Assembly: GCA_025210455.1 (NCBI GenBank)
Contig: JAOARQ010000046.1
Coordinates: forward strand, 109,143-173,142
Direction: 5' to 3'
Source of the DNA: Pelagimonas sp.
GTDB taxonomy: Bacteria > Pseudomonadota > Alphaproteobacteria > Rhodobacterales > Rhodobacteraceae
Length of the DNA: 64,000 nt
This document shows, in pieces, positions 42,234 through 52,002 of this stretch (positions are counted from its first letter, which is position 1; each line of letters opens with the position of its first letter). A model generated the notes under the pieces. It saw only the letters and a program-made list of their open reading frames with translations. It was not told where the DNA came from and did not search any database. The position numbers were made by a program, and so were the translations under genes.

Positions 42234-42989
42234 TCAACTGGCGTAGTTTGATCCCTCTTCGTCCAGAATGGCTTTCAGTTCGGCCAGATGGCGCTCTGAC
42301 TGGTCGGGATAGTCTTCCAGTTCCTGCGCGACTTTGCTGGCAACCTCATCGCTCAGAACCCGCAGGGGCTGGCCGGTCTGCAAAGCGCGAATATAGGTCT
42401 CGGCGGCGCGTTCGAAGTAATACAGCCGGTTAAACGTATCTGCCACGCTGTCACCGATCACCAGCACCCCGTGATTGCCCATGATCATGGTTTTGATCTT
42501 TGGATCAGACAGCATCCCGGCGCAGCGTGTGCCTTCTTCTTCAAAGGCCAGTCCGCCAAAATTGTCGTCGATCACATAGCGTTCATAAAAGGTTGCGGTG
42601 TTCTGGTCGATGGGCGGCAGAGAGCTGTCTGCCAAAGCCGCCAGCACAGTCGCATGGATTGAATGCACATGCATCACACAGCGCGCATGGGGGCAAAGCC
42701 GGTGAATCGAGCCATGGAGCCCCCAGGCCGTCGGGTCAGGCGCATCGGGCAAATCCATCGTTGAGGGATCATTGGCATCCAGCAGCAAAAGATCCGAGGC
42801 TTTGATGCGGGCGAAATGGCGCTGGTTCGGGTTCATCAGAAACTGTGTGCCGTTGTCATTCACCGCCAGACTAAAGTGATTGGCCACCGCTTCATGCATG
42901 TCCAGCCGCGCTGTCCAGCGAAAGGCGGCGGCCATATCCACACGTTCCTGCCAGAAACTCAGATTGGCCTGTTGTACGGGATGTAACAT
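42234..42989 (-). CDS. Class II aldolase/adducin family protein
   Basis: The protein has 251 residues from the ATG at 42989 (GGAGAG seven bases upstream; an earlier in-frame ATG at 43019 has no site). The family's zinc ligands appear as HVHSIHATV and a later histidine in GNHGVLVIG. An early RLDMHEAVANHFSLAV segment is the typical opening. Members include fuculose- and ribulose-phosphate aldolases and many of unknown substrate. Without a catalytic Glu assignment or pathway neighbours, the substrate is open. Confidence 0.85.
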   Translation of the reverse strand: MLHPVQQANLSFWQERVDMAAAFRWTARLDMHEAVANHFSLAVNDNGTQFLMNPNQRHFARIKASDLLLLDANDPSTMDLPDAPDPTAWGLHGSIHRLCPHARCVMHVHSIHATVLAALADSSLPPIDQNTATFYERYVIDDNFGGLAFEEEGTRCAGMLSDPKIKTMIMGNHGVLVIGDSVADTFNRLYYFERAAETYIRALQTGQPLRVLSDEVASKVAQELEDYPDQSERHLAELKAILDEEGSNYAS

Positions 42990-43064
42990 GATCTCGCTCT
43001 CCGTGATTGCTGCGGTCATGAAACAGCAGACATGGGGCGCTGACAAATGAAACTTTTGGTTATC

Positions 43065-45524
43065 CTACAAAGTCACAGACAGGTTTTCCAACTCTGTGGT
43101 AAAGGCGGGCCAATTACTGGCAGGGGCCATTTCCAACCGTTGCAGGCAGGCCATCAGCTCCATCAATTCCAGCACACCGGCGCTGCCTGCCAGATGATGC
43201 GCCTGTTTGATCACATCCACCTGTGGGCTGTCCGTGTTCTGTAGTGCTGCGCGCAGCTCTGTCAGCTCTTGTGCAAAGGTTGCCAGCGCCCGATCCGCGC
43301 GCGCATCCCCAAAGCGCTGCCGGAAGCTGCTGGCCTGTGCCTTTGGCTTTGAGGTGTCTGAGGCAACATTCAGAACAGATGTCAGCGCGCGGCGCAGCGC
43401 GTCCTGATCAACGGGTTTGGTCAGGATATCGTGGAAATCGGACTGCATGATATGCTGACGATCTTCCTGCGAGGCCAGCGCTGTCACCGCAATCGCCGGG
43501 ATTTTGCACCAGGCCACATCCAGATCCCGTAGGCGCGACAGGGTTTCCAGCCCGTCAATGCCCGGCATGCTGATATCCAGCAAAACCAGATCAAATGCTT
43601 GCCTGGCAAGGATGTCCAGCGCCACATATCCGCTATGCGCCTCTTCCGAGCTGATCCCAAGATCCGACAGCATATCCGCCAAAATCATGCGGTTGATTTC
43701 ATTGTCATCGACCACCAGAACACGCGCCTTGCCGGGGGTGAAATATGGCTCTTCTTGCGGGTCCGGTTGGGGGGCTGGTTCGGGCGCAGCGGTGTCTCGC
43801 AGCAGCGGCACCTGCAAAGTGAACAGGCTACCTTCGCCCAGAATGCTTTGCACCTCAACATCGCCGCCCATGCTTTGCGCCATACGGCGAGTGATCGGTA
43901 ACCCAAGACCCGTGCCCGCAGTTTCGCGATCATAGCGGGTGTCCACCATGACAAACTCATCAAAGATGCGCTCTTGCTGATCTTCTGCGATGCCGGTGCC
44001 GGTGTCGGCAACGCGAAACTCAAACAGGTTCTGATGATCCAGCCATTCCACTTCAACCGAGATTGTCCCATCGCGGGTGAATTTGATCGCATTGCCGATC
44101 AGGTTCACCAGACATTGCTGCAGGGCCGTTTTGCGCCCCGTCACCTGTGTGCCCTGAGCGATCTGCAAATCCAGTGACAGGGTATTGCCGCGTTCCTGCG
44201 CGCTTGCGGTAAGGCTTTGCACAAGGCGTTCCACCACCTGCGCCAGGTCAAAGGTCACAGCCTCTTGCGCGCTGCTGTCTGCCTCGATACTGGACAGGGA
44301 CAGCACATTATTGACATGAGACATCAGCAATTCACCCGAAACCGCAATGGCCCCCAGATGGCGGAGCTGGCGTGGGGTCAGGTTGTCGCGTTCGAACACT
44401 GACAGCGTTCCCAAAATCCCATTCAGTGGTGTGCGCATTTCGTGGCTCATCACGGTCAGAAGATCGGATTTTGCCTTTTCCCCGGCCTGCGCCGTATCCC
44501 GCGCATCCCGCAGGGCCTGTTCGCGATCCAGTTCCACAGTGATGTCGCGTAGAAAATAGACCGCCACCTGTTCATGTTCGGTTTCGGTCAGGGAAATCGA
44601 ATACTCAACCGGCACGCTTTTGTCTGAGGCATGCAGAATGCGGCCGCGCAACCGGGCCGCAACGCCAGAGGTTTCAGGGCCCCGCATGGCATCGGGAAAC
44701 AGCTGGTCGATATGCCGCCGGCCAACCACATCTGCGCGCCCATAGCCGAAAAGCTGTTCGGCGGCGGCGTTAAATTCAATAATCTTGCCCTGCATATCCG
44801 CCACCACAACCGCATCAAGGGCGTTGTGCACCGTGGCTTCAAACCGGGCGTTGATCACCTGATTTTCAACAAAAATTCGCGCGCCACGCTGATAGAGGCG
44901 CACCAGAACCACGATAAGCACCAGCAGTGCGGTGATCAGACCCAGGGCGGCCCCAGCCAGGCGCAGCAGCGTTTGTTCAATGCGATCCCGTCGCGCCGCA
45001 TCCTTTTGTGCATAATGGGACACCCCGCTCAGGGCCATCTGCCTGAGCTCGACCCGCAAGAGACCGATCTCAAAGATCAGATCGGGCAGTGCGGCGCGTA
45101 GCGTCGCATCATCACTGTCAACAATGGGGGTGGTACGGGCCAGAAACCTGTCGGCATCGGCCAGCGGTAGGGTGAAGTCGGCATCATCCACCTGAATGCG
45201 CGCGCGTAAGGAACGGCGTACAGTCTGGATTCGGCTGTAAAAGATATCGTACCTGCGCCGAAACTCAACCAGCGACGCCCTGTCTGCGGCCTGGGTTTTC
45301 AGCGCGGCGGTCTGAACACGCAGCAGTTCAACTTCGATCTGCGCCATGTTCCAGCTGATGTCATCGTGCCGTGCCTTCGACACCGTTTCCAGATCGGTCA
45401 GCACGCTGCGGCCCATCAGGATCATCAGCGCCAGACATAGCGCCGCCACCGCCGAAAACAGCGCTATGTTCCAGCGTCGCTCGAAAAGCGGCAGGCGCAC
45501 AAACGGTGTGGGTTTGGAGATCAC
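43065..45524 (-). CDS. Hybrid sensor histidine kinase with PAS, receiver and Hpt domains
   Basis: The protein has 819 residues. TM1 is at about 20-38, a helical periplasmic sensor at 40-188, TM2 at 189-210, PAS at about 225-330, and HisKA with H361 in VMSHEMRTPLNG. The HATPase has GNAIKFTRDG, DTGTGIAED and GTGLGLPI. The receiver Asp is in LVLLDISMPGIDG and the Hpt histidine in QAHHLAGSAG. This is a complete ArcB/TorS-style phosphorelay. It follows the SUOX-fold-like gene by nine bases and is opposed by a LuxR-type regulator, its likely output partner. Confidence 0.92.
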   Translation of the reverse strand: MISKPTPFVRLPLFERRWNIALFSAVAALCLALMILMGRSVLTDLETVSKARHDDISWNMAQIEVELLRVQTAALKTQAADRASLVEFRRRYDIFYSRIQTVRRSLRARIQVDDADFTLPLADADRFLARTTPIVDSDDATLRAALPDLIFEIGLLRVELRQMALSGVSHYAQKDAARRDRIEQTLLRLAGAALGLITALLVLIVVLVRLYQRGARIFVENQVINARFEATVHNALDAVVVADMQGKIIEFNAAAEQLFGYGRADVVGRRHIDQLFPDAMRGPETSGVAARLRGRILHASDKSVPVEYSISLTETEHEQVAVYFLRDITVELDREQALRDARDTAQAGEKAKSDLLTVMSHEMRTPLNGILGTLSVFERDNLTPRQLRHLGAIAVSGELLMSHVNNVLSLSSIEADSSAQEAVTFDLAQVVERLVQSLTASAQERGNTLSLDLQIAQGTQVTGRKTALQQCLVNLIGNAIKFTRDGTISVEVEWLDHQNLFEFRVADTGTGIAEDQQERIFDEFVMVDTRYDRETAGTGLGLPITRRMAQSMGGDVEVQSILGEGSLFTLQVPLLRDTAAPEPAPQPDPQEEPYFTPGKARVLVVDDNEINRMILADMLSDLGISSEEAHSGYVALDILARQAFDLVLLDISMPGIDGLETLSRLRDLDVAWCKIPAIAVTALASQEDRQHIMQSDFHDILTKPVDQDALRRALTSVLNVASDTSKPKAQASSFRQRFGDARADRALATFAQELTELRAALQNTDSPQVDVIKQAHHLAGSAGVLELMELMACLQRLEMAPASNWPAFTTELENLSVTL

Positions 45525-45533
45525 GACCTCTTA

Positions 45534-46034
45534 TCAATTGGCAGCAATCACCTCCAGCTGGGACAATTGCCAGATGCTGCGGGAAAAATAATCTTCTGAC
45601 TGATACTCAGGGTTATCATCAAAAGGATAAATGATCCACAAAGGCCCCTTGTCGCGCACCGACATGGGGGCGCCATCACGCAGATAGGCGACAATCGGGC
45701 CATCATCAACCGCGTCACTGCCGGGAAGGGTAACCTGATACTCGTTAAGGGCGGTGGCCAGAATAACATCGGCCTCTACCTGCACATGGTCCAGCAGATC
45801 CGCCAGCGAGACCCCGGTAAATGCGCTGGAGCCATCGGTCCAGATTGTGGTGGTCTCAAAGGTGGTTTCAGGCAAAGCCTGCAAATCGCTCAGCCCCAGC
45901 GCCAACAAGGGGGGGGCGCTGGGGCTGGCCCCGCGATCTTTGTAGATGGTCAACAAGACCTCTTCTTCGCAAATCGCCTGGGTCGCAGTCAGTACCGAGA
46001 CAGCAGTGATGAGTGATCCAATTTTGGCAAACAT
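45534..46034 (-). CDS. Periplasmic SUOX-fold (molybdopterin-binding-like) protein
   Basis: The protein has 166 residues from the ATG at 46034 (GAGG six bases upstream). A signal peptide precedes CEEEVLLTIY. The rest resembles the oxidoreductase molybdopterin-binding domain, for example FTGVSLADLLDHV, then ALNEYQVTLPGSD and RDKGPLWIIYPFDD. At about 140 residues this is too small for a full enzyme and no Moco-ligating cysteine is evident, so it may be a redox or ligand sensor. Its linkage to the kinase suggests it supplies the signal. Confidence 0.7.
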   Translation of the reverse strand: MFAKIGSLITAVSVLTATQAICEEEVLLTIYKDRGASPSAPPLLALGLSDLQALPETTFETTTIWTDGSSAFTGVSLADLLDHVQVEADVILATALNEYQVTLPGSDAVDDGPIVAYLRDGAPMSVRDKGPLWIIYPFDDNPEYQSEDYFSRSIWQLSQLEVIAAN

Positions 46035-46400
46035 GTGAAACCTCGGCTTCCGTGAGTGAGTGACTGTGATCTCACATTGCCACAAGCCACCTTGCTGCAC
46101 ACAGGCGCTTTGGGCTCAGAAACCATACTTTGGTATGTGGCGGGCGCTCGAAAGCGCAGTGATCTTCCCCTAAGGCGCGCGCGGTTTCGCAAAGATGCGC
46201 GTCATAGTGATGTTACGCTCTGATGTACCGGGGCGTATCCCAACGCGGTCCGCCACCACCCAAAGGCGGGCCGCACCTTCCAAAAGATCTGACCAAAAGT
46301 TTTGGGCTTGCGGAAATCTTAAGATCGACATGGTTGATTTGCACGGGGTTCCCGGCGGGTCTACTGTGCCGCAAAGCCCTTTGAACGGAGATGTTTGAGT

Positions 46401-47015
46401 ATGCGTATTTTGCTTGCCGATGATCATGAAATGGTGCGTGACACCTTTGCGGCCTATCTTGAAACCGAAGGGCGCGCCGTGGTTGTGACGGTGCCCAATT
46501 ATTTCGAAGTCAAAAAGGTGCTGGCCTCGCAGGATCCTTTTGATCTTGTGCTGCTGGATTATTCGATGCCCGGCATGAATGGTATCGATGGTTTGGCGGA
46601 TACGCTGCGCGAATACCCGCAGCAGGGGTTTGCGATCATCAGCGGCACGGCGCCCAGCCGTCTGGCGCATGAGGTGGTTGAATGCGGGGCGCGTGGGTAT
46701 GTGCCCAAATCCATGTCGGCCAAGTCTCTTGTGAATGCGGTGAAATTTATGGTGGCTGGGGAAACCTATGTGCCCGCCGCCGCGCTGGAAGCCTCTGATG
46801 ATCCCAGTGAGACCGATTTCACCCGCCAGTTCAGTAAGCGTGAGCGCGATGTTCTGTCGGGGCTGTGCCTTGGCCGGTCGAACAAGGAAATCGCTCTGAC
46901 GCTGGATCTGCAAGAGGTAACGATCAAGCTGCATGTGCGCAATATCTGCAAAAAGCTGAACGCCAAGAACCGCACTCAGGTGGCCCTGATTGCGCGGGAC
47001 GCGGGGTTCGAATAA
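46401..47015 (+). CDS. LuxR/NarL-type response regulator
   Basis: The protein has 204 residues from the ATG at 46401 (GGAG ten bases upstream). The receiver has ILLADDHEMVRD, phosphoacceptor in LVLLDYSMPGMNG and a late lysine in GYVPKSMS. The C-terminal LuxR helix-turn-helix contains LSKRERDVLSG-like FSKRERDVLSGL and NKEIALTLDLQEVTIKLHV, seen in part. It is divergent from the SUOX-like and hybrid kinase genes and probably receives phosphate from the kinase Hpt domain. Confidence 0.92.
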   Translation: MRILLADDHEMVRDTFAAYLETEGRAVVVTVPNYFEVKKVLASQDPFDLVLLDYSMPGMNGIDGLADTLREYPQQGFAIISGTAPSRLAHEVVECGARGYVPKSMSAKSLVNAVKFMVAGETYVPAAALEASDDPSETDFTRQFSKRERDVLSGLCLGRSNKEIALTLDLQEVTIKLHVRNICKKLNAKNRTQVALIARDAGFE

Positions 47016-47032
47016 CCCGCACCTGGCGGGTT
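47014..47032 (+). other. Stem-loop at the end of the LuxR-type regulator gene
   Basis: AACCCGC pairs with GCGGGTT around ACCTG; the stem overlaps the last codons. No T run follows, so it is at most a weak terminator or an mRNA-stabilising hairpin. Confidence 0.4.
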
Positions 47033-47111
47033 CAGTAAAAAAGAGTGTCATTTTGCTCTCCAAGGCGTTCTGCTTTGAGGGCGACAGGCATATCTCTCTC
47101 CGAAGAGTGTG

Positions 47112-48515
47112 TTACCAGCCAATTCCGTTGACATGGGGCGGGGCCGTACCCCCTGAGAAAAGCCCTACCAGGTCGATCACGGGCACATCGCGCCGCGTTT
47201 GTGCCGCCTGCCGATAAGCCGGGTTCGGGTGGCAGACGATAACCGCATCGCTGGCGTCCCAGACCTCGGCAACAGAGTCGCGCAACATGCTGGGCAAGTC
47301 ATTCGCCAGCCGCGACAGACCAATGCCGCTTTGACGGCAATAATCCATCAGCCCGTCCAGCGGGGTTTCGCGGGTCATTGTGCTGTCATGGGCGACCATC
47401 GAAATACCCAGATCCTGTAGTGCGGCCATGATCTCAAGGATTGGGCTTGCGCGCAGCTCATCTGTGCCGGGATCCAATGCCAGCCCAAGAATACCCACAC
47501 GCCGCGCCCCTGTTTGCAGCACCATGGCCAGCACATGTTCCAACTGTTCGCGATTTGACATCTCCAGAGCGCCGATCAGCGGCAGGTTTACCCCGTGGCT
47601 ATTGGAAATCTGGGTGAGAGCACGCAGCTCTTTGGGCTGAGAGGAACTGCCATAGGCAAAGCCGGGTTTCAAACCGTTGGGGTTCAGGGGCGGCTTTTGA
47701 CTTTGTTCCAAGATTTCCATTAACGCATGACTGTCGATCCCAAGTGGCTTGCACAACCGGCATACTTCATTGGCGAAGCAGACCTGCGTGGCATGCCAAG
47801 CAGTGTCGACGTATTTGATGGTCTCCGCCACTTCGATGGTGGTGATGATCGGGGGCGGATCAATTGGCGCATAGATCTGGCGCATGATTCCAGTGGTCCG
47901 AAAATCTGTGGTGCCAATCACCGTCTTTGGAGGGGCGTGGAAATCTTTGATGGCGGTTCCGCTGCGCAGATACTCAGGATTGAAGCAGAGGCCAAAATCC
48001 CGGCCGGCGCGTTTTCGCGATATCTTTTCAAGGATGGGCACCAAGACCTTCATCGTTGTGCCCGGCGGGACGGGGCTGCGTAGGGCAAAGACGTGAAAGC
48101 CTTCTTTCTGGCACAGGCCCACAGCCATGGCGCGCGCGGCCCGTTGCAACAGGGAATAGTCCCATCCGCCTTCAGCCGTTACAGGTGTGTCGACCAAGAC
48201 AAATGTCACCTCGCTGTCGCGCACCGCGCGGGTCAGATCTGTTCCGGCGCGGATCAGCCCCTGTGCGATGCCTTTTGTCAGCAACGGCCCAAGCCCGTCC
48301 TCATGGAGCGGGCTTTCACCTTTGGTGATGCGGTCCACCCTGGCACGATCCAGATCACAGCCGATCACCCGGTGGCCCAGTGACGCGAGGCAAGCGGTGG
48401 ATACAAGCCCGGCGAATCCAAGCCCGGCGATACTGAGTACAGGTTTTGCCAAGGGCTGGGACGCGGGTGTTGTGGCCGCTGTGCAGGGGTAAGGATGGAT
48501 GGTCTGGTGTTTCAT
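47112..48515 (-). CDS. GDP-mannose/UDP-glucose 6-dehydrogenase-like protein lacking the catalytic Cys
   Basis: The protein has 467 residues. The N-terminal NAD domain has SIAGLGFAGLVSTACLA and GCDLDRARVD; the middle and C-terminal UDPG/GDPM dehydrogenase domains are intact (FNPEYLRSGTAIKDF; GILGLALDPGTDELR). It is closest to AlgD. Where AlgD has GGSCLPKD, this protein has GSSSQPKE, so Ser292 replaces the thioester-forming Cys. Where AlgD has KYTCN, it has KYVDT, so Thr238 replaces the conserved Asn. Normal two-step oxidation to the acid is therefore unlikely. No polysaccharide genes are adjacent. Confidence 0.8.
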   Translation of the reverse strand: MKHQTIHPYPCTAATTPASQPLAKPVLSIAGLGFAGLVSTACLASLGHRVIGCDLDRARVDRITKGESPLHEDGLGPLLTKGIAQGLIRAGTDLTRAVRDSEVTFVLVDTPVTAEGGWDYSLLQRAARAMAVGLCQKEGFHVFALRSPVPPGTTMKVLVPILEKISRKRAGRDFGLCFNPEYLRSGTAIKDFHAPPKTVIGTTDFRTTGIMRQIYAPIDPPPIITTIEVAETIKYVDTAWHATQVCFANEVCRLCKPLGIDSHALMEILEQSQKPPLNPNGLKPGFAYGSSSQPKELRALTQISNSHGVNLPLIGALEMSNREQLEHVLAMVLQTGARRVGILGLALDPGTDELRASPILEIMAALQDLGISMVAHDSTMTRETPLDGLMDYCRQSGIGLSRLANDLPSMLRDSVAEVWDASDAVIVCHPNPAYRQAAQTRRDVPVIDLVGLFSGGTAPPHVNGIGW

Positions 48516-48772
48516 AACGGGTCTCTTAGAAGCCTTGACCCGAGATTAGCTAACGTCTGCCGAAGGGGATTGAGGGATAGGTAGGGGCACAGACACAAGA
48601 GAACAGCCGCACTGGCCTGATGTCGTCCGCTTCGCACTAGCGGTTAGGGCAGACCCATCATTTGGATAGTGCCCTACGGGGTCACCACAGCTTTTGCGCG
48701 AACCGCATGCGCGATCTCCTGAAGCCTATACCACCGTATGTTGCCCGCACCGAGCGGGAAACAGAGCAGGGC

Positions 48773-50068
48773 CTAAAGTCTGTCGCGTAGTGAATACCAC
48801 AGCATCGCCAGCACCAGCAGCGGGGACCGCAGGGCAGGGCCTCCCGGAAAGCGCTGTGTCGGCACTGAGGCCATAAGGTCAAAGCGCTCAGCCTGGCCGG
48901 CGATCGTCTCGGCGGCAATCTGGCCCGACAGAGTCGCCATCGCCACCCCATGACCGGAAAACCCTGACAGTGACAGGATATTCCCACTTAGCCGTTCGAT
49001 ATGCGGCATGCGGTTCATGGTGATCCCCAGTGTGCCCCCCCACGCATAATCAATGCCAATGTCTTTGAGCTGGGGGAAAATCTCAGAGAGGGGTTTGCGC
49101 ACCTTTCCTGCGATATCTTTGGGAAACTTGTAGCGATAGCTTTCGGTGCCGCCAAAGAGCAGCCGGTGATCTTCGGAAAAGCGGAAGTAGTTGACCACAA
49201 ACTTGCTGTCCGCCACCGCGATATTGTTGCGGATCAGGCTTTCTTGTTGATCTGGCCCAAGGGGGGCGGTGGCAACGATATAGTTATTGATCGGCATCAC
49301 CCGATCCGCGACCCTGCGGTTCAATCTGCCCAGATAGCCATTGCAGCCAAGTACAACATGCCGGGCCTTCACGGTGCCGTCTTCAGTGTGAACCTGTGTG
49401 GGATCGCCTTCATCAATGCGGGTGACTTTGCTTTGCTCACGGATCCGCACCCCGGCCTGGTCCGCTAGCTGCGCCAGCCCCAGCGCAAATTGCAGCGGAT
49501 GCACATGCCCCGCGCCCATATCCAGCGTGCCGCCGTGATAGGCCTCAGAGTTCACCAGATGGCGGCATTCGTCGCGATCAACAAAGCGGATGCGATCATA
49601 GCCGTAGTCCTGATTGAGCTTAGCCGCATAGTCACGGCTATGGGGCACATAGCGCGCACGGTGATCTGCGTGCAGCACCCCATCGTGAAAGGGCACCCCA
49701 ACCTGTGCTGAAAGATCCCGCACCAGATCCACGGATTGATTGGCCAGATGCCACAGCGCCCGCGCGTGGTCTTTGCCCAGCATGGTTTCCAGCTCATCCT
49801 GATCCAGCCGCTGCCCCTGACCGACCTGACCGCCATTGCGCCCGGATGCGCCAAAGCCAAGGCGCTGGGCTTCTAGCAGAACCACGTCATAGCCGCGCTG
49901 GGCCAGATGCAGCGCCGTCGACAGCCCCATGAACCCGCCGCCGATCACACAGACATCGCAACAGTCTGCCCCGTTCTGCGCCGCAAAGGGGGCAAGGGGG
50001 CTGGCAGTGGCCGCATAGTAGGACGCAGGGTACTGACCCGACTGGTCATTGATGGTCAGCAAGTCCAT
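48773..50068 (-). CDS. FAD-dependent amine oxidoreductase (PuuB/OrdL-like)
   Basis: The protein has 431 residues of the DAO superfamily. The FAD loop is VIGGGFMGLSTALHL, the active-site entry GASGRNGGQVGQGQRLD, and the C-terminal FAD clamp LSGFSGHGVAMATLSG. This pattern is that of gamma-glutamylputrescine oxidase and related N-substituted amino acid oxidases. The start directly abuts the stop of the MarR gene, so it is cotranscribed with it. The actual amine is not determined. Confidence 0.85.
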   Translation of the reverse strand: MDLLTINDQSGQYPASYYAATASPLAPFAAQNGADCCDVCVIGGGFMGLSTALHLAQRGYDVVLLEAQRLGFGASGRNGGQVGQGQRLDQDELETMLGKDHARALWHLANQSVDLVRDLSAQVGVPFHDGVLHADHRARYVPHSRDYAAKLNQDYGYDRIRFVDRDECRHLVNSEAYHGGTLDMGAGHVHPLQFALGLAQLADQAGVRIREQSKVTRIDEGDPTQVHTEDGTVKARHVVLGCNGYLGRLNRRVADRVMPINNYIVATAPLGPDQQESLIRNNIAVADSKFVVNYFRFSEDHRLLFGGTESYRYKFPKDIAGKVRKPLSEIFPQLKDIGIDYAWGGTLGITMNRMPHIERLSGNILSLSGFSGHGVAMATLSGQIAAETIAGQAERFDLMASVPTQRFPGGPALRSPLLVLAMLWYSLRDRL

Positions 50069-50518
50069 TTAGCGATCAACCTTGGGCATCAACCCCTCAA
50101 GCCCCGCTTCCAACCCTTCAAACAGATCCCCCAGGCGGGCTTCGATCTCTTGCTGATACTGCGAGGCCAGTGGCAGAAGGTCTTGCATCAGCGCATAGCC
50201 TGCCTCTGTCAGCGACAGGCTGACCAGCCGCCGGTCATCCGCGTTGACGGTTTTGGCGATATAGCCCTGCGCCTCAAGCCGGGTGGCGGCGCGGCTGACT
50301 TTGGATTTCTCCATGGCAACCCGCGCTTCGATATCGCGGACCGACACATCCTTGTAATGCGCCACATGCACCAGCACCCGCCATTCGGGGATCGAAATGC
50401 CAAAGCGCGCTTTGTATTGGCGCGACAGTTCTTCGCTGGTGCGTTCAGCCGCCACCGCCAGACGGTAGGGCGTGAATGTCAGCAGGTCGAAATCGGGAAG
50501 GGGCGCGTTTTTGTCCAT
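50069..50518 (-). CDS. MarR family transcriptional regulator
   Basis: The protein has 149 residues from the ATG at 50518, where the protein opens MDKNAPLPDF. An in-frame ATG at 50590 would extend into the divergent promoter. The winged helix is VSVRDIEARVAMEKSKVSRA, here in part, followed by the wing NADDRRLVSLSLTEAG. It probably controls its own unit and the divergent hmgA operon, like aromatic-catabolism MarR regulators. The likely ligand would be an aromatic intermediate, which is inference. Confidence 0.87.
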   Translation of the reverse strand: MDKNAPLPDFDLLTFTPYRLAVAAERTSEELSRQYKARFGISIPEWRVLVHVAHYKDVSVRDIEARVAMEKSKVSRAATRLEAQGYIAKTVNADDRRLVSLSLTEAGYALMQDLLPLASQYQQEIEARLGDLFEGLEAGLEGLMPKVDR

Positions 50519-50565
50519 CCTTGATCCATAAGAAATCAGACGCCCAAAGAAAAGAGTTGTCGCGA

Positions 50566-50609
50566 ATGCAACAATTCTTCTTGACCTCATTGCAGATGCA
50601 ACAAATAAA
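50566..50609 (+). promoter_or_regulatory. Predicted hmgA promoter with MarR-type operator repeats
   Basis: TTGACC (50581-50586) and AATAAA (50604-50609) are 17 bp apart, giving a plausible sigma-70 promoter with a leader near 35 nt. ATGCAACAA occurs twice (50566-50574 and 50596-50604), 30 bp apart. The inverted repeat TTGCA-GA-TGCAA (50590-50601) lies inside the spacer, where a repressor would block RNA polymerase. Confidence 0.6.
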
Positions 50610-50645
50610 AGCTGCCAACGCGCATTCAGGCATTGGGAGGGTGAA

Positions 50646-51998
50646 ATGTCATTAGTCGAACTGCCAGAAGGGATGGTACAGGCGCCCAGCCTGCCGGGGC
50701 CGCACGCGGGCTATATGCCGGGCTGGGCCAATGACTTTGAAACCGAAGCCCTGCCAGAGGCACTGCCACAGGGGATGAACTCGCCCCAGCGCTGTAACTA
50801 TGGTTTGTATGGTGAACAACTCTCGGGGACCGCCTTTACCGCCAACCCGCCCGAGCGCACCTGGTGCTACCGTATTCGTCCCTCTGTCAAACATTCCGCG
50901 CGCTATACCAAGATTGATGTGCCGTACTGGAAATCCGCCCCTTGTGTGGATCCGGATGTGATTTCGCTGGGCCAGTATCGCTGGAACCCGATTGACACCA
51001 AGGCTGGTCTGAACTGGATCACCGGTATGCGTACCATGACCACCGCTGGTGATGTGAATACGCAGGTGGGTATGGCCAGCCATGTCTACACCGTGACGGA
51101 AAGCATGGTGGATCAGTATTTCTTTTCGGCGGACTCCGAACTTCTGGTGGTGCCGCAACAGGGGCGGCTGCGGTTTTGCACCGAGTTGGGGATCATTGAC
51201 CTTGAGCCCAAGGAAATTGCCATCCTGCCGCGTGGTCTGCTCTATCGTGTCGAAGTGCTGGACGGGCCCTGCCGTGGCTTTGTCTGCGAAAACTATGGTC
51301 AGAAATTTGATCTGCCCGGACGCGGTCCCATTGGTGCCAACTGCATGGCCAACCCTCGTGATTTCAAAGCTCCCGTGGCAGCCTTTGAAGATCGCGAAGT
51401 GGCCTCAACCGTGACCATCAAATGGTGCGGCCAGTTCCATGAAACCAAGATCGGCCAGAGCCCGCTGGATGTGGTGGCCTGGCATGGCAATTACGCGCCC
51501 TATAAATACGATCTGCGCACCTATTGCCCGGTGGGGTCGATTCTGTTCGATCACCCGGATCCGTCGATCTTTACCGTGTTGACTGCGCCCTCTGGTCAGC
51601 CCGGCACCGCCAATATCGACTTTGTGCTGTTCCGCGAACGCTGGATGGTGATGGAAGACACCTTCCGCCCGCCATGGTATCACAAGAACATCATGTCCGA
51701 GTTGATGGGCAATATTTACGGCGAATATGATGCCAAGCCCAATGGCTTTGTGCCCGGCGGCGTCAGCCTGCACAATATGATGATCCCGCATGGTCCGGAT
51801 CGCGAAGCCTTTGACAAGGCGTCCTATTCGAACCTGGGCCCGAACAAACTGGAAGACACCATGTCGTTCATGTTCGAAACCCGCTTCCCGCAGCATCTGA
51901 CCGAATTTGCCGCCAAAGAAGCCCCGCTGCAGGATGACTACATCGACTGCTGGGACAGTCTCGAAAAGAAATTCGACGGCACCCCCGGCAAGAAGTAA
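50646..51998 (+). CDS. hmgA: Homogentisate 1,2-dioxygenase
   Basis: The protein has 450 residues, full length for the cupin-type non-heme iron dioxygenase. It opens with [16 protein letters not shown]; the iron ligands are expected in [14 protein letters not shown] and [12 protein letters not shown]. It cleaves homogentisate to maleylacetoacetate in tyrosine and phenylalanine breakdown. A strong GGGAGG site precedes the ATG. It is first in an operon with fumarylacetoacetase and is divergent from the MarR regulator. Confidence 0.96.
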   Translation: MSLVELPEGMVQAPSLPGPHAGYMPGWANDFETEALPEALPQGMNSPQRCNYGLYGEQLSGTAFTANPPERTWCYRIRPSVKHSARYTKIDVPYWKSAPCVDPDVISLGQYRWNPIDTKAGLNWITGMRTMTTAGDVNTQVGMASHVYTVTESMVDQYFFSADSELLVVPQQGRLRFCTELGIIDLEPKEIAILPRGLLYRVEVLDGPCRGFVCENYGQKFDLPGRGPIGANCMANPRDFKAPVAAFEDREVASTVTIKWCGQFHETKIGQSPLDVVAWHGNYAPYKYDLRTYCPVGSILFDHPDPSIFTVLTAPSGQPGTANIDFVLFRERWMVMEDTFRPPWYHKNIMSELMGNIYGEYDAKPNGFVPGGVSLHNMMIPHGPDREAFDKASYSNLGPNKLEDTMSFMFETRFPQHLTEFAAKEAPLQDDYIDCWDSLEKKFDGTPGKK

Positions 51999-52002
51999 AG
52001 GG

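Noticed and set aside
48516..48772. Gap between the AlgD-like gene and the amine oxidase gene
   Set aside because: Checked for tRNA, small genes and repeats; nothing convincing was found.
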